From contig JBOHRF010000367.1 of NCBI GenBank assembly GCA_050732575.1, positions 1 through 5,398 on the forward strand: a stretch of DNA of 5,398 nt, in the 5' to 3' direction. Source of the DNA: JBBDWZ01 sp050732575. GTDB taxonomy: Bacteria; Gemmatimonadota; Gemmatimonadetes; Longimicrobiales; RSA9. This document shows, piece after piece, positions 5,046-5,398 of this stretch; within the stretch, counting starts at the first letter, position 1; every line of letters starts with the position of its first letter. Below the pieces are notes generated by a model. It did no database searches, was not told the origin of the DNA, and saw nothing but the letters and a program-made list of their open reading frames with translations. The position numbers and the translations under genes are program-made.

Positions 5046-5398
5046 CCCTCGTACGGCCGTCCCAGCGCGGCCGGCGGTTGTGCACGTCCAACCAGACCGG
5101 CCAGCGCAATCAGCGTGATCACGTACGGAATCATCTGAATGAACTGCGTGGGCAATACGGCCGTGCCCTGTAACTGGATTTGCAGAGTTTCCAGTGCGGC
5201 AAAAAGCAGGCAGGCAATGGCCGCGCGCACCGGCTCCCACCGTCCAAAAATCACGGCCGCCAGGGCAATGAAGCCGCGACCGGCCGTCATGTTATCCGTG
5301 AATTGATGTTGGTCCAGCGCCAGGTATACGCCGCCCAGAGAAGCGAGCACGCCGGAAATGCCTACCGCAATGTAACGCAACGTGGCAACCGAAAGGCC
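5042..5398 (-). CDS. ABC transporter permease, nucleoside/simple-sugar type, C-terminal part (5' end outside window)
   Basis: The last 118 residues of an integral membrane permease are visible; the frame is open to the right edge. Seen: an apolar segment LRYIAVGISGVLASLGGVYL, then NMTAGRGFIALAAVIFGRW, then VRAAIACLLFAALETLQIQL, and a last helix IQMIPYVITLIALAGLVGRA before the tail PPAALGRPYEG. The TAGRGFIALAAVIFGRW block and the PPAALG-PYE tail are characteristic of the second permease (NupQ/YufQ-like) of BMP-type nucleoside ABC importers, in the branched-chain amino acid/ribose permease superfamily (BPD_transp_2). Its gene overlaps by ATGA the start of a purine nucleoside phosphorylase gene, which strongly suggests that the cargo is a purine nucleoside. 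The partner permease, ATPase and substrate-binding lipoprotein are expected upstream on this strand, beyond the window. A general sugar permease is the alternative. Confidence 0.9.
   Translation of the reverse strand, partial: GLSVATLRYIAVGISGVLASLGGVYLALDQHQFTDNMTAGRGFIALAAVIFGRWEPVRAAIACLLFAALETLQIQLQGTAVLPTQFIQMIPYVITLIALAGLVGRAQPPAALGRPYEG

Noticed and set aside
5046..5240. 65-residue N-terminal extension of the phosphorylase
   Set aside because: It lies wholly within the permease coding region in another frame; the ATG at 5045 with ATGA overlap matches the family start.

Overview
The window comes from a G+C-rich bacterial chromosome and carries ordinary housekeeping-type genes packed tightly, with ATGA overlaps and gaps mostly under 70 bases. 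The style (G+C-rich coding, a short CxxC/CPxCG zinc-ribbon protein, a nucleoside-type ABC permease coupled to a purine nucleoside phosphorylase, heptamer repeats of the type CGKGACG at gene ends) would suit Gemmatimonadota or a similar soil or aquatic phylum. That placement is an impression from the sequence, not a demonstrated assignment. No rRNA, tRNA, CRISPR array, transposase or phage gene is visible.

Layout from left to right: (1) the 3' part of a plus-strand FAD-dependent glycine oxidase (ThiO type), whose last ten codons are made of a 7-bp tandem repeat; (2) a small plus-strand zinc-ribbon protein of unknown role, bracketed by that repeat on its left and by a partly inverted copy on its right; (3) convergent to it, a minus-strand pair in which an SPOUT-class (TrmH/SpoU) RNA methyltransferase is followed, through an ATGA overlap, by a prepilin peptidase; (4) a 63-bp divergent intergenic region, then a plus-strand pair: an M48-family lipoprotein metalloprotease and, 20 bp later, ThiD (HMP/HMP-P kinase); (5) a 66-bp convergent gap that is almost pure purine on the plus strand; (6) a minus-strand pair in which the last part of an ABC permease overlaps by ATGA a trimeric purine nucleoside phosphorylase.

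How the genes work together: ThiO and ThiD both belong to thiamine synthesis (thiazole and pyrimidine branches respectively) but lie in separate transcription units about 2.7 kb apart. The permease and phosphorylase look like one nucleoside import and salvage unit. The prepilin peptidase serves type IV pili or type II secretion encoded elsewhere. The M48 lipoprotein probably acts in envelope quality control.

The most unusual structure is the heptamer repeat around the small zinc-ribbon gene. It forms the tail of ThiO and supplies the stop codons of three neighbouring genes. The second is the strand-asymmetric polypurine/polypyrimidine tract between thiD and the phosphorylase gene, which reads like a Rho-loading site for the minus-strand transcript. 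I found no clear undescribed multi-gene system; the repeat-bracketed small gene is the best candidate for a second look.
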